Below are positions 35,781-44,255 of a stretch of 64,000 nt of DNA, piece by piece. The stretch is from assembly GCF_027531545.1 (NCBI RefSeq), contig NZ_JAPZSC010000018.1, positions 124,001 through 188,000 of the forward strand, in the 5' to 3' direction. The DNA is from Silanimonas sp. Lineage in GTDB: Bacteria; Pseudomonadota; Gammaproteobacteria; Xanthomonadales; Xanthomonadaceae. A program made the translations under genes and the position numbers. The number at the start of each line of letters is the position of its first letter. Positions within the stretch are counted from its first letter, which is position 1. The notes beneath the pieces were generated by a model. It did no database searches, was not told the origin of the DNA, and saw only the letters and a program-made list of their open reading frames with translations.

Positions 35781-35795
35781 GCAATTCCCGGGCCA
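35781..35795 (-). promoter_or_regulatory. Sigma-54 promoter of flgIJKL
   Basis: On the minus strand TGGCCCGGGAATTGC: -24 with one mismatch (C for A), -12 TTGC perfect, GG-N10-GC spacing. Transcription is predicted near 35769, about 29 bases ahead of the flgI start. It restores expression to the second half of the operon, cut off from flgB-flgH by the inverted gene. Confidence 0.68.
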
Positions 35796-35912
35796 GACCG
35801 GCTTCGGGGCGTTCCCCCACCCCGGGACGCGCGGTTTTCCTACAAGTCGGGCCGGAAACCCGGCGCAGGATTCGCGGGCTCCACCCCCTCCCCCGCCCAT
35901 TGGAGAATCGCG

Positions 35913-36668
35913 ATGATCCGCTCCCCGCTCGCCCTGGCCGCCCTCGCGGCCGCCCTTCTGGCCGCCGCCCTGCCCGCCCGCGCCGCCGACCGCCTCCCCG
36001 GGGTCCTCGCCACCGAACTCACCGACGCCGACGTGGGCGACGCCGCCAGCTTCGGGCGCAACGCCCGCTGGCTCGGGCTGCTCTCCGGCTTCATCGAACT
36101 CGACACCGACTGCAGCCCCGCCACCCCGACCGATCCACCGCGCACGAACTGCGTGGTGCTGAACCCGGCGCCGGCCACCACCAGCTTCGACCGTCCGGAC
36201 CTCGCCAAGATCACGCTGCCGGGGAAGAGCACGAACAGCCTCCTCTGCCATTGGCAGACCCCGGTGGCCAATGTGTTCTGGAGCAACGAGACCGCCGCGA
36301 ATTCCAACGCGCGCTTCGTGCTGCGGCCCTACTACGTGATCGAGAACGAGGTGCTGGCGGACCCGACGCTGGTGAACCCGCTCACCGGCCTGCCCTTCGC
36401 CGGCCGCTTCGAGCAGTCGCTGATCGCCGTGAACGAGCTGCAGACGATGGCGCCCGGCTTCTCGGCCAGCCGCCTGTACACCTATTCGCGCGTATGCATC
36501 GGCGGCGCGATCAGCCGCAGCTTCCTCGTCGACAGCCTCGGCCTCAGCGAGGACCAGGCGAAGCAGTTCTTCCGGAAGCCGACGACGATCCGCATCGGCC
36601 TGCGCGGCAACGCCCAGCTCGTGCAGTTCGCCTCGATCAACGTGGGGACGCGCTTCCTCGGGGATTGA
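35913..36668 (+). CDS. Secreted protein of unknown function, inverted within the flagellar operon
   Basis: A 251-residue protein with a clear signal peptide (about 1-24, ALPARA then AADRLPG). The mature part has four cysteines (DTDCSPA, RTNCVV, SLLCHW, SRVCIGG) that could form two disulfides in the periplasm or outside. It also has repeated aromatic and beta-prone segments (FVLRPYYVIENEV) and no motif I recognise. TGGAGAAT precedes ATG 35913. It is read opposite to flgI and flgH, between which it sits; codon use is as GC-rich as its neighbours. An insertion of a non-flagellar gene is possible, but a surface or sheath-related role cannot be excluded. Confidence 0.8.
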   Translation: MIRSPLALAALAAALLAAALPARAADRLPGVLATELTDADVGDAASFGRNARWLGLLSGFIELDTDCSPATPTDPPRTNCVVLNPAPATTSFDRPDLAKITLPGKSTNSLLCHWQTPVANVFWSNETAANSNARFVLRPYYVIENEVLADPTLVNPLTGLPFAGRFEQSLIAVNELQTMAPGFSASRLYTYSRVCIGGAISRSFLVDSLGLSEDQAKQFFRKPTTIRIGLRGNAQLVQFASINVGTRFLGD

Positions 36669-36695
36669 CCCCGGGGCAGGCGGCCGCGCGGTGCC

Positions 36696-37379
36696 TCAGT
36701 TCGGGAACCACGCGCCGTTGAAGAAGCGGTCGAGCCAGCCCATCGCATTGCTCCGGGCGATGGGGCCGCGGCCGCCGTAGACGATGCGGGCATCCGCCAC
36801 GCGGGTGCTCGCGATCGTGTTGTCGGGGCCGATGTCGGCGGTGCGGATGATGCCCTGCACCTGGATCAACTCGTTGCCCTGGTTGAGCGTGAGCTCCTTG
36901 CTGCCCTGGATGACGAGGTTGCCGTTCGGCAGCTTCTGCACCACCTGGGCGGTGAGCGTGCCGGTGATCTGGTTGCACTGCGTGGAGTTGCCGTCACCGG
37001 CGAAGTCGCGGGTGTTCGCCAGCGAGTTGTCGAGGATGTCCTGGCCGCCCACCGTGACGGGAGCACCGAACACCGTGCCGGACATGCTGTTGGTCGATTC
37101 CTTGGTGATCGCGGTGTTGGCGCGCGTGCTGGCCTGCGTGCGCTCCGACAGGTTGATCGTGACGATGTCGCCCACCTCGCGCGCCTTGCGGTCGGTGTAG
37201 AGGCGCAGGCCCGGGCCTTCGCGGTAGATGGCGCCGGCGCTCGGCGCGGCCGTGGCCTGCACCGGCACCTGCATCACGGTCATCGGCGCCAGCGGCTGGA
37301 CGTCGCCGCGGATCATCGCGCCATGGCCGCAGGCGGTGAGGATCGGAAGGACGAGGGCGAGGACGAGGGCGCGCTTCAT
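36696..37379 (-). CDS. flgH: Flagellar L-ring lipoprotein FlgH
   Basis: A 227-residue outer-membrane lipoprotein forming the L-ring bushing. Lipobox LTAC puts the lipidated Cys at 17. Family segments follow: GAIYREGPGLRLYTDRKAR, VGDIVTINLSERTQASTRA, and NLVIQGSKELTLNQGNELIQ near 150, with GIIRTADIGPDNTI toward the end. It lies 8 bases after flgG, and its 3' end faces the tail of the inverted secreted-protein gene. Confidence 0.95.
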   Translation of the reverse strand: MKRALVLALVLPILTACGHGAMIRGDVQPLAPMTVMQVPVQATAAPSAGAIYREGPGLRLYTDRKAREVGDIVTINLSERTQASTRANTAITKESTNSMSGTVFGAPVTVGGQDILDNSLANTRDFAGDGNSTQCNQITGTLTAQVVQKLPNGNLVIQGSKELTLNQGNELIQVQGIIRTADIGPDNTIASTRVADARIVYGGRGPIARSNAMGWLDRFFNGAWFPN

Positions 37380-37387
37380 GGCGGGGC

Positions 37388-38173
37388 TCAGACGTTGTTG
37401 TTGAGGTAGGCCAGCATCTGGTCGGTGGTGCTGATGGCCTTGGCGTTGATCTCGTAGGCGCGCTGCGTCTCGATCATCGCCACCAGCTCTTCCACCGTGT
37501 TGACGTTCGAGCTTTCCAGCGAGCCCTGCGCCAGCAGTCCGATGCCGGCCTGGCCGGGCGTGCCGGCCTGCGCCGGGCCCGAGGCGCCGCTTTCGAGGAA
37601 GAGGTTCTCGCCCTTGGCGAACAGGCCGGACGGGTTCACGAAATCGGTGAGGGTGATCTGGCCCACTTCCTGCGGCGCGGCCTGTCCGGCGATCTGTACC
37701 GTCACCGTGCCGTCGCTGCCGATCGAGATGGCCTGCGCGCCTTCCGGGATCTGGATGCCCGGCTGGATGGTGTAGCCGGAGTTGGTCACCAGCTCGCCCT
37801 GGGCGTTGATCTGGAAGCTGCCGTCACGGGTGTAGGCCTCGGTGCCGTCGGGCAGCAGCACCTGGAAGAAGCCGCGGCCGTTGATGGCGACATCCAGCGC
37901 GTTGCCGGTCTGCAACAGGTTGCCCTGGATGTGGCTCTTGGCCGTGCTCACCACCCGCACGCCGGTGCCGAGCTGCAGGCCCGAGGGCAGGTTGGTCTGC
38001 TGAGAGCTCGCACCACCCGGCGCGCGCACCTGCTGGTAGAGCAGGTCCTCGAAGCTGGCGCGGTCACGCTTGAAGCCCGTCGTATTGACGTTGGCCAGGT
38101 TGTTGGCCACCACCGACATGCGCGTCTGCTGCGCGTCGAGGCCGGTCTTGGCGATCCACAGGGCGGGGTTCAT
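37388..38173 (-). CDS. flgG: Distal rod protein FlgG
   Basis: A 261-residue rod protein. The N terminus [20 protein letters not shown] and [15 protein letters not shown] are the flagellar rod motif. The FlgG-type insertion [10 protein letters not shown] follows, and the C terminus is [20 protein letters not shown] with a closing MLAYLNNNV. The length is exactly in the family range. It lies 12 bases after flgF and 8 before flgH. Confidence 0.96.
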   Translation of the reverse strand: MNPALWIAKTGLDAQQTRMSVVANNLANVNTTGFKRDRASFEDLLYQQVRAPGGASSQQTNLPSGLQLGTGVRVVSTAKSHIQGNLLQTGNALDVAINGRGFFQVLLPDGTEAYTRDGSFQINAQGELVTNSGYTIQPGIQIPEGAQAISIGSDGTVTVQIAGQAAPQEVGQITLTDFVNPSGLFAKGENLFLESGASGPAQAGTPGQAGIGLLAQGSLESSNVNTVEELVAMIETQRAYEINAKAISTTDQMLAYLNNNV

Positions 38174-38185
38174 GGCGCGTCTCCT

Positions 38186-38941
38186 TTAGCGGGCACGCAG
38201 CAGCGTGTTCGCTGCCTGCGCGTTCTCGTCGCCGCTGCGGATGACCTTGAGGTTCATCTCGAACTGCCGCGAGAGGGAAATCATGGCCACCAGCTGTTCG
38301 GTGGCGTTGACGTTGCTGTTCTCCAGCACGCCGCTCATCAGCACCTCGCCGGCCGCCGCCTGCGGCTGCGCCGCCGGATCGGTGGAGGTGGGGCGGAACA
38401 GGCCGTCCTCGCCGCGCTGGAGCTTGGTCGGGTCGGCGCGAACGACGCCGATGCGGGCGACGTTCTGCGCGGTGCCGGTGGCATCGCCGAGGGCGACGAT
38501 GGCGACGGTGCCGTCGCCGCCGACCGAGAGGCTCTGGAACGGCGGCAGCGCGATGGGCTGGCCGGAATCATCCATCACCGGCTCACCGCGGCCGTTCATC
38601 AGCCGGCCGGTGGCATCGAGCTTGAGGTCGGTGGCGCGGGTGTAGGCCGGCTTGCCGCCGCGGTCGGCGACGCTCATCCACAGGTCCGCGCCGTTGAGCG
38701 CGAAATCGAGCGGGTTGCCGGTGGTCTGCAGGCTGCCGCCGGTGGCGTCGAAGCCGCCGACGTCGCCCATCGTGTAGGTGCGCGAACCGACCTCGCCGCC
38801 CTTGGCCGGGAAGGCCTCGGTGGCGTGCAACAGCGCCTTGAAACCGGAGGTGGAGACGTTGGCGAGGTTGTGCGACACGGCCGCCTGGGCGCGCAGGTTG
38901 GCCTGCGCTCCCGACATCGCGACGTAAAGGGCCTTGTCCAT
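38186..38941 (-). CDS. flgF: Proximal rod protein FlgF
   Basis: A 251-residue rod protein. MDKALYVAMSGAQANLRAQA and HNLANVSTSGFKALL form the N-terminal motif, and the C terminus is ENSNVNATEQLVAMISLSRQ. It resembles FlgG but lacks the FlgG insertion. It follows flgE by 26 bases in the same transcript. Confidence 0.95.
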   Translation of the reverse strand: MDKALYVAMSGAQANLRAQAAVSHNLANVSTSGFKALLHATEAFPAKGGEVGSRTYTMGDVGGFDATGGSLQTTGNPLDFALNGADLWMSVADRGGKPAYTRATDLKLDATGRLMNGRGEPVMDDSGQPIALPPFQSLSVGGDGTVAIVALGDATGTAQNVARIGVVRADPTKLQRGEDGLFRPTSTDPAAQPQAAAGEVLMSGVLENSNVNATEQLVAMISLSRQFEMNLKVIRSGDENAQAANTLLRAR

Positions 38942-38967
38942 CGTCGTGCTCCGGTGTCAGCCCGCGA

Positions 38968-40191
38968 TCAACGCAGGTTGATGATGGTCTGCTGGATCTG
39001 GTCGGTGGTCTGGATCATCTGCGCGTTGGCCTGGAAGTTGCGCTGCGCGACGATCATGTTCACCAGCTGCTCGGTGAGCTCGACGTTGGAGCCTTCGAGG
39101 GCGCCCGAGGTCACGAGGCCGAAGTCGGAGGTGCCGGCCGCGCCGCGGCGCGGGCCACCCGAGTCGAAGGTCTCCGACCACAGGTTGTCGCCGAGGTTCT
39201 GCAGGCCCTGCTGGTTCGGGAAGGTGGTGAGCGCAACCTGGCCGAGCGGCGCGGCCACGCCGTTGGTGTAGCGCGCGAACACCACGCCTTCCTGCGAGAA
39301 CTCGATCCCGATAAGGCGGCCGGTGGTGTAGCCGTCTTGGCGCAGGTCGTTGATGGCGAAGCGCTCGCCGTACTGCGTCGAGCTGCGCAGGTCGAGCGTG
39401 AGGTTGATCGCCGCGGCGCCGGTGGTCGGCGTGTAGGCCGGGAGCGTGATGAAGCCCGTGGCCGGCGTGGTGAGCGCGCCCTGGGCGTCGTACTGCAGCG
39501 TCTGCGCCGCGCCGACAGCCGTGCCGTCGATGTAGTTGTGCAGCTGCCACTCGTTCGGGTTGGCCGTCTTCACGTAGTACAGGGTCTGCACGTGGGCGAC
39601 GCCCAGCGAGTCGTACAGCGTGATCGAGGTCGAGTGGTTGAAGGTGTTCGTGTCGTTCGGGTCGAAGGGTGCTGCCACCGGCGCGGTGCCGTTGGCCGGC
39701 AGGTTCGAACCAACGACCACTTCGGTCGACGCGCTCGGCGCGCTGTCCGTCGTCGTCAGCTGCAGGTCTTGCAGGCGACCGGTCTCGAAGTTGTTGCCGG
39801 TCTGGTCCGTCGGCGGGAAGATCTGCAGGCGCGCGCCGGTGGGATTCACGACGAAGCCGTCGCGGTCCACCTGGAAGTTGCCGGCGCGCGAGTACACGGT
39901 CGCACCGTTGTTGTTCAGGGTGAAGAAGCCGCCACCCGAGATCGCGACGTCGAGGTTGCGGTTGGTGAACTCGATGGGTCCCTGGGTGAACTGCTGCGTG
40001 ATGCCGGTGACGCGCACGCCGGAACCGGCGGTGTTGCGCGAGGTGCCGAAGATCGACGCCGCGTAGAGGTCGCCGAATTCCGCGCGGCCTTCCTTGAAGC
40101 CGGCCGTGGAGACGTTGGCGATGTTGTTCGAGGTCACCGAAAGGTCGGTGGTGGCCGCGTTGATGCCGGAGAGGGCGGTGCGGAAGCTCAT
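38968..40191 (-). CDS. flgE: Flagellar hook protein FlgE
   Basis: A 407-residue hook subunit. The N terminus is MSFRTALSGINAATTDLSVT with SNNIANVSTAGFKEGR. The central FlaE domain includes SITLYDSLGVAHVQTLYYV. The C terminus is EGSNVELTEQLVNMIVAQRN with QTTDQIQQTIINLR. The length is typical. It starts 57 bases after flgD, a gap in which I see no promoter. Confidence 0.96.
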   Translation of the reverse strand: MSFRTALSGINAATTDLSVTSNNIANVSTAGFKEGRAEFGDLYAASIFGTSRNTAGSGVRVTGITQQFTQGPIEFTNRNLDVAISGGGFFTLNNNGATVYSRAGNFQVDRDGFVVNPTGARLQIFPPTDQTGNNFETGRLQDLQLTTTDSAPSASTEVVVGSNLPANGTAPVAAPFDPNDTNTFNHSTSITLYDSLGVAHVQTLYYVKTANPNEWQLHNYIDGTAVGAAQTLQYDAQGALTTPATGFITLPAYTPTTGAAAINLTLDLRSSTQYGERFAINDLRQDGYTTGRLIGIEFSQEGVVFARYTNGVAAPLGQVALTTFPNQQGLQNLGDNLWSETFDSGGPRRGAAGTSDFGLVTSGALEGSNVELTEQLVNMIVAQRNFQANAQMIQTTDQIQQTIINLR

Positions 40192-40248
40192 GGCGTGACT
40201 CCAGATGCGGTGCAGCGGGTGTTGGCGGTGGTCATGGCCGGCGAGGCA

Positions 40249-40926
40249 TCAGCCCAATCGGCGGATCGCGGAGAGCGGGGCCGTGCCGAGGCCGCGGAGG
40301 TTCAGCAGCATTCCCTGCGGGTCGAGCGTGACGCTGTCGATCGGCGCCATGGTCCCGGTGCCGACGGCCTTCGAATCGCGGCCTTCGCCGAAGGTGGCCC
40401 GCATCCGGTAGGTGCCCGGCGCCATCGCCTGCCCCTGCTCGTTGCGGCCGTCCCACGCGAAGGGCACGTCGCCGGCCCCTGAGGACGTGACTTGCAAGCG
40501 CCGTACCAGCGCGCCGTTGGCGGTGGTGATCTCGATCGTCACCGGCCCAGCCCCAGGCGTGGCGGCGACGCCGCTGGCCGAAAGCACGCCGTCGGCGTTG
40601 GCCGAGAGCGGCAGGCGGTTGGTTTCGACGAGGGCGGTGCGGCCGATCAGGCTGGCGCCGCGCAGCGCCTGGTCGCCGTTGAACGAGGTGGCCATGTTGT
40701 CGATGGCCGTCTCGAGGTCGCCCACGCCTTGCGCGGTCGACATCTGCGCCATCTGGCTGACGAACTCGGCGTTCGAGAGGGGCTTGAGCGGGTCCTGGTT
40801 CTTCAGCTGCTCGGTCATGAGCCGCAGGAAATCCGCCTGCGTGAGGTCGGACTTGCCCATGCGGCTCTGGGTCTGCGGGCTGCTGGTGAGGCCGATGCCG
40901 TTGGCCACGTTGACGTCGAATGCCAT
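40249..40926 (-). CDS. flgD: Hook-capping scaffold protein FlgD
   Basis: A 225-residue hook cap. The N-terminal LTQADFLRLMTEQLKNQDPL and NAEFVSQMAQMSTAQGV are the FlgD signature. The C-terminal Ig/tudor-like part has FAWDGRNEQGQAMAPGTYRM. It follows flgC by 20 bases. Confidence 0.95.
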   Translation of the reverse strand: MAFDVNVANGIGLTSSPQTQSRMGKSDLTQADFLRLMTEQLKNQDPLKPLSNAEFVSQMAQMSTAQGVGDLETAIDNMATSFNGDQALRGASLIGRTALVETNRLPLSANADGVLSASGVAATPGAGPVTIEITTANGALVRRLQVTSSGAGDVPFAWDGRNEQGQAMAPGTYRMRATFGEGRDSKAVGTGTMAPIDSVTLDPQGMLLNLRGLGTAPLSAIRRLG

Positions 40927-40946
40927 GGTCGATTCCCGGGGCCGCG

Positions 40947-41354
40947 TCAGCGGCCGATGGTGAGCGTGGCGAGCGCGAGCTCGCGGGCGGAATTGAGCAC
41001 TTCGACGTTGGCCTGGTAGCCGCGCGAAGCGGAGATGAGGTTCACCATCTGCGCCACCGGATCGACGTCCGGCGCGTAGATGTAGCCCTCGGCGTCGGCC
41101 ATCGGATGGCCGGGCTCGTAGCGCTTGATCGCGGGCTTGTCGAGCGGATCGACGCGCAGCACCTTCACCCCGCTCATGCCCTCTTGGCCGCGCAGTGGCG
41201 CGCTTTCGAAGGTCGGCTCGATGGGCTTGTACGCGCCGTCGGGCGTCCGCCCCACGGTGTCGGCGTTGGCGAGGTTGGAGGCGATGGTGTTGAGGCGCAC
41301 CGACTGCGCGGAGAGCGCGCTTCCGGCGACGTCGAAGATGGGCAGGCTGCTCAT
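40947..41354 (-). CDS. flgC: Proximal rod protein FlgC
   Basis: A 135-residue rod protein. The N-terminal IFDVAGSALSAQSVRLNTIA and SNLANADT motif and the C-terminal YIYAPDVDPVAQMVNLISAS with RGYQANVEVLNSA are diagnostic. It follows flgB by 25 bases. Confidence 0.96.
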   Translation of the reverse strand: MSSLPIFDVAGSALSAQSVRLNTIASNLANADTVGRTPDGAYKPIEPTFESAPLRGQEGMSGVKVLRVDPLDKPAIKRYEPGHPMADAEGYIYAPDVDPVAQMVNLISASRGYQANVEVLNSARELALATLTIGR

Positions 41355-41379
41355 GGCGATTCCTTAGTGGGCCGCGGCG

Positions 41380-41817
41380 TCATTGGCCAGTGATCGCGGT
41401 CATCAGGCCGCGCACCCGGGATTCGAAGAAGGTCAGCGAGGCGCGGTACTCGAGCACCGCGCGACCGAAGGCGGCGTTCTCGGTCTCGGTGTTCACCGTG
41501 TTGCCGTCGAGGCTCGGCTGCAGGGCCTGGCGCGTGGTCACGTAGCGGCGGAAATCCGGCCCGTCGGCAAGGCCCATGGCATCGGCCGCACCGCCACCAC
41601 CACCACCCATGCCGAGCGGCCCGCGCGAGGGGCCGGCGGAGACGCTGCGCTGGTGGTCTTCGGCGCCCTTCAGCGCACGCTGGAAGTCGAATTCCTGGGC
41701 CTGGTAGCCCGGGGTGTCGGCGTTCGCGAGGTTCGACGACAGCACCTTGAGCCGTTGCTCGCGCAGCGGCAGCGACAGGGCGGAAAGACCGAACGGATTG
41801 TCGAAGGGACCGGCCAT
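41380..41817 (-). CDS. flgB: Proximal rod protein FlgB
   Basis: A 145-residue rod protein and first gene of the flgBCDEFGH transcript. It has LSLPLREQRLKVLSSNLANA and DTPGYQAQEFDFQRAL near the start. A glycine run (GGGGGGA) interrupts the middle, and NTVNTETENAAFGRAVLEYR precedes the C-terminal helix. A sigma-54 site lies directly upstream. Confidence 0.95.
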   Translation of the reverse strand: MAGPFDNPFGLSALSLPLREQRLKVLSSNLANADTPGYQAQEFDFQRALKGAEDHQRSVSAGPSRGPLGMGGGGGGAADAMGLADGPDFRRYVTTRQALQPSLDGNTVNTETENAAFGRAVLEYRASLTFFESRVRGLMTAITGQ

Positions 41818-41851
41818 GGGCGGCTCCGGGCAAGGGTTGCCACGGAGCGGT

Positions 41852-41866
41852 GCAAGGGCCGTGCCA
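41852..41866 (-). promoter_or_regulatory. Sigma-54 promoter of flgBCDEFGH
   Basis: On the minus strand TGGCACGGCCCTTGC: perfect -24 and -12 elements and GG-N10-GC spacing, 35 bases before the flgB ATG. Confidence 0.82.
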
Positions 41867-41902
41867 GACCGGCGGGACGCGCCGGCGGCGGGTGCGGCGG
41901 CC

Positions 41903-42868
41903 TCAGGCCGCGGCTTTCTCGCGCTGGAAGGCCTGCACGCGGGCCAGCACCTTCTCGGCCAGTTCGTTGGCCGAGTACTTGGCCACGAAGGCGTTCGCGC
42001 CCACCTGGTCGACCATGGCGTTGTTGAACACGCCGGAGAGCGAGGTGTGCAGCAGCACGAACAGCCCGGCCAGCGCCGGGTCGCGGCGGATTTCCGTCGT
42101 CAGGGTGTAGCCGTCCATCGACGGCATCTCGATGTCGGAAATCACCATCGCGTAATGGCGGGTCACATCGATGCCCTCGGCGGCCAGCTGCTTCAGGTGC
42201 TCGATGGCCTGGCGGCCGTCGGACAGCAGGGTCGACGAAACCCCCAGCTGGTCCAGCACGCCGCGGATCTGGTTGCGCGCCACACGGGAGTCGTCGGTGA
42301 CGAGGATGCGGACCGGCTCCTCGCCGCTGCCCAGCTTCAGGCGCTGCTCGATCGACTGCAGCATCTTGGCGCCGGTGGCGTCGGCCAGCACCGATTCGAC
42401 GTCGATCACCTGGATCAGCTCGCCGCCGTAGCGGGTCACCGCCGTCAGGTAGCTGTCGTCCACACCCAGTTCCGGCGGCGGGCGGATGTCTTCCACGGCG
42501 ATGTTGACGATGCGGTCGACCTCGGCCACCAGGAAGCCCTGCACCGAGCGGTTGAATTCCGTCACCACCAGGTAGGGCGGGTCGAGATGGCGCTCGGGGT
42601 AGCGCACCGCGCTGCCGAGGTCGAGGATCGGCACGGACCGGCCGCGGATGTCGGCGGCGCCGACGAAGCCGGGCGGCAGCCGCGGGATCGGGAACAGCGG
42701 CGGTCGGCGCAGCACTTCCTGCACCTTGAACACGTTGACGCCGAACAGCTGGCGGCCGCCGAGGCGGAACAGCAGCAGGGCCAGCCGGTTGTGGCCGGCC
42801 AAGCGGGTGCGCTGGTCGATGCGGTTGAGCAGGTCGCGCGACATGCGGCTCGGCAGCCTCGGATCCAT
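41903..42868 (-). CDS. cheV: Chemotaxis coupling protein CheV (CheW-REC)
   Basis: A 321-residue protein coupling chemoreceptors to CheA. The CheW-like domain (about 20-165) has LFGVNVFKVQEVLR and IRGRSVPILDLG. The receiver domain (about 185-310) has VTDDSRVARNQIR, phospho-acceptor Asp in VISDIEMPSMDG, Thr in LLHTSLSG and Lys in FVAKYSA, so it is phosphorylatable. ATG 42868 gives the family N terminus; the frame stays open far upstream without similarity. Divergent from flgA, as in other polar flagellar loci. Confidence 0.94.
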   Translation of the reverse strand: MDPRLPSRMSRDLLNRIDQRTRLAGHNRLALLLFRLGGRQLFGVNVFKVQEVLRRPPLFPIPRLPPGFVGAADIRGRSVPILDLGSAVRYPERHLDPPYLVVTEFNRSVQGFLVAEVDRIVNIAVEDIRPPPELGVDDSYLTAVTRYGGELIQVIDVESVLADATGAKMLQSIEQRLKLGSGEEPVRILVTDDSRVARNQIRGVLDQLGVSSTLLSDGRQAIEHLKQLAAEGIDVTRHYAMVISDIEMPSMDGYTLTTEIRRDPALAGLFVLLHTSLSGVFNNAMVDQVGANAFVAKYSANELAEKVLARVQAFQREKAAA

Positions 42869-42939
42869 GGGGACAGTCCTTGTCGTTGTCGGCCCGCCAA
42901 CGGGCTTCTTGAGCGGGGGTCCCGGTCGGGACGGCCCGT

Positions 42940-42954
42940 GCACGTGGCGTGCCG
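42940..42954 (-). promoter_or_regulatory. Sigma-54 promoter of cheV
   Basis: On the minus strand CGGCACGCCACGTGC: GG-N10-GC spacing is exact, with one mismatch at -24 (C for T) and one at -12 (GTGC for TTGC), about 72 bases before cheV. The weakest of the sigma-54 set; it abuts the flgA site on the other strand. Confidence 0.55.
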
Positions 42955-42970
42955 CGGCACACCGCTTGCA
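42955..42970 (+). promoter_or_regulatory. Sigma-54 promoter of flgA
   Basis: CGGCACACCGCTTGCA: one mismatch at -24, perfect TTGC(A) at -12, GG-N10-GC spacing, 36 bases before the flgA start. It begins at the base after the cheV site on the opposite strand. Confidence 0.72.
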
Positions 42971-43006
42971 CAGCCTGCCACGACGCATCCGCGCCCGGAG
43001 TGACCG

Positions 43007-43780
43007 ATGTCCCGCCCTGAAGCGACCCCGCTGCCCGCCCCGGCCCCGTTGCCGCCGCCGCGCCTGCCCGACCTCGCGCGCAGCATCCGGCGCGAGCGAC
43101 GCGTGCCGCGCACCCTCCACCTCAGCTTGCTGGCCCTCGCGAGCCTCGCGGCCGGCCTCGTCTTCGCCGGTGAGCTCCGGGCCCAGGACGGCTGCTTCCA
43201 GACCGTGGCATCCATCCGCGCGGCCGCCGAGGGGGCCCTGGCCTCGCCTGGAGCGCGCATCGAGGCCAGCCTCGACCCCGCCCTGCGCATGCCGCCCTGC
43301 CCGCACGCCCTTCAAGCGCAGGCGCTTTCGGCCGTTAATGTCGAAGTGAATTGCCCCGACGGCTGGCGCCTGTTCGTGCCAGTCCGGGTGCAGCGGGTGC
43401 AGCCCGTGGTGGTGCTCACCGCCGCCGTGGCCCCCGGGCAACCGGTCCCGGCCTCGGCGGTCGGCGTGGAAACCCGCGACACCGCGCGCCTTGGCGCCGC
43501 GCCCCTGACCGACCCGGCCCAGGCCATCGGCCAGACCCTGCGCCTCGGCGGGCAGGCCGGCCAGGTCCTGCGCCGCAGCGATCTGGTCGCGCAGGCCGTG
43601 GTGAAGCGCGGCGAACCGGTGGCCCTGGTGGCCGGCGGGGGTGGCTTCGAAGTGCGGATGGCCGGCCGGGCCTTGGCCGACGCCGGCACCGGCGAGGTCG
43701 TCCGGGTCGAGAACCTGAGCTCCCGCCGGGTCCTGAGCGGGGTGGTGGCCGCTCCCGGCGAGGTCCGGGTCGGCCGATGA
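43007..43780 (+). CDS. flgA: Flagellar P-ring assembly chaperone FlgA
   Basis: A 257-residue periplasmic chaperone for FlgI. A Pro/Arg-rich N-terminal tail precedes the signal segment (about 40-60, LSLLALASLAAGLVFAGEL). The FlgA domain carries the SAF fold (PVVVLTAAVAPGQPVPASAV) and closes with QVLRRSDLV and a C-terminal RVENLSSRRVLSGVV. A start inside the tail, for example nearer residue 35, is possible because the leader is unusually long for a signal peptide. It is first in the flgA-flgM-flgN run. Confidence 0.92.
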   Translation: MSRPEATPLPAPAPLPPPRLPDLARSIRRERRVPRTLHLSLLALASLAAGLVFAGELRAQDGCFQTVASIRAAAEGALASPGARIEASLDPALRMPPCPHALQAQALSAVNVEVNCPDGWRLFVPVRVQRVQPVVVLTAAVAPGQPVPASAVGVETRDTARLGAAPLTDPAQAIGQTLRLGGQAGQVLRRSDLVAQAVVKRGEPVALVAGGGGFEVRMAGRALADAGTGEVVRVENLSSRRVLSGVVAAPGEVRVGR

Positions 43781-43843
43781 GCCCTCCGAAGCGTGGGCCG
43801 GCTCACGTTTCCGGCATGAACGAAAAAATTTCCCCCTTGGGGC

Positions 43844-43870
43844 TAAAGTCGCGCGGGACACGGCCGATAC
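43844..43870 (+). promoter_or_regulatory. Sigma-28 (FliA) promoter of flgMN
   Basis: TAAA at 43844-43847, a 15-base spacer, and GCCGATAC at 43863-43870: perfect -35 core and spacing, with -10 matching at 7 of 8 positions, 37 bases before flgM. Sigma-28 control of its own anti-sigma factor is the classical feedback. Confidence 0.85.
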
Positions 43871-43907
43871 CGGTCGTGAGGAACCCCCAGTTCCGGAGGA
43901 CACGACC

Positions 43908-44234
43908 ATGACCAACAAGATTGACGGAGCCTCAGCGCCCCGCCCGGCCCCCGCGCCGGCGGCCGCGCCGACGCCGGCCGCCATCGAACGGTCGGGGACC
44001 CCGCGCGCCCAAGCCATCGCCGAAATCCAGGCACCGTCTTCGGACAATGTGCGCCTGACCGGTGAAGCCGAGGCCCTGCGGGTCGTGCAGAAGCAGACCA
44101 AGGCCGGCCCGCCACCGATGGACATGGCCAAGATCGAAGCGCTGCGCGCGGCACTCGCCGCGGGCACGTATCGCATCGATCCGCAGGAGATCGCCCAGCG
44201 CCTCGACGCGCTGGAGCGCCAGCTGAGCGTCTGA
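43908..44234 (+). CDS. flgM: Anti-sigma-28 factor FlgM
   Basis: A 108-residue, low-complexity N-terminal protein (Ala/Pro-rich to about 30) with the FlgM core: SSDNVRLTGEAEALRVVQ, then MAKIEALRAALAAGTYRIDP and a C-terminal amphipathic helix IAQRLDALERQL that binds sigma-28. It is secreted through the hook-basal body to release FliA. GGAGG lies about 7 bases before ATG 43908, and flgN follows 21 bases on. Confidence 0.92.
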   Translation: MTNKIDGASAPRPAPAPAAAPTPAAIERSGTPRAQAIAEIQAPSSDNVRLTGEAEALRVVQKQTKAGPPPMDMAKIEALRAALAAGTYRIDPQEIAQRLDALERQLSV

Positions 44235-44255
44235 CGAAGCCCGAGACCCGACCCG

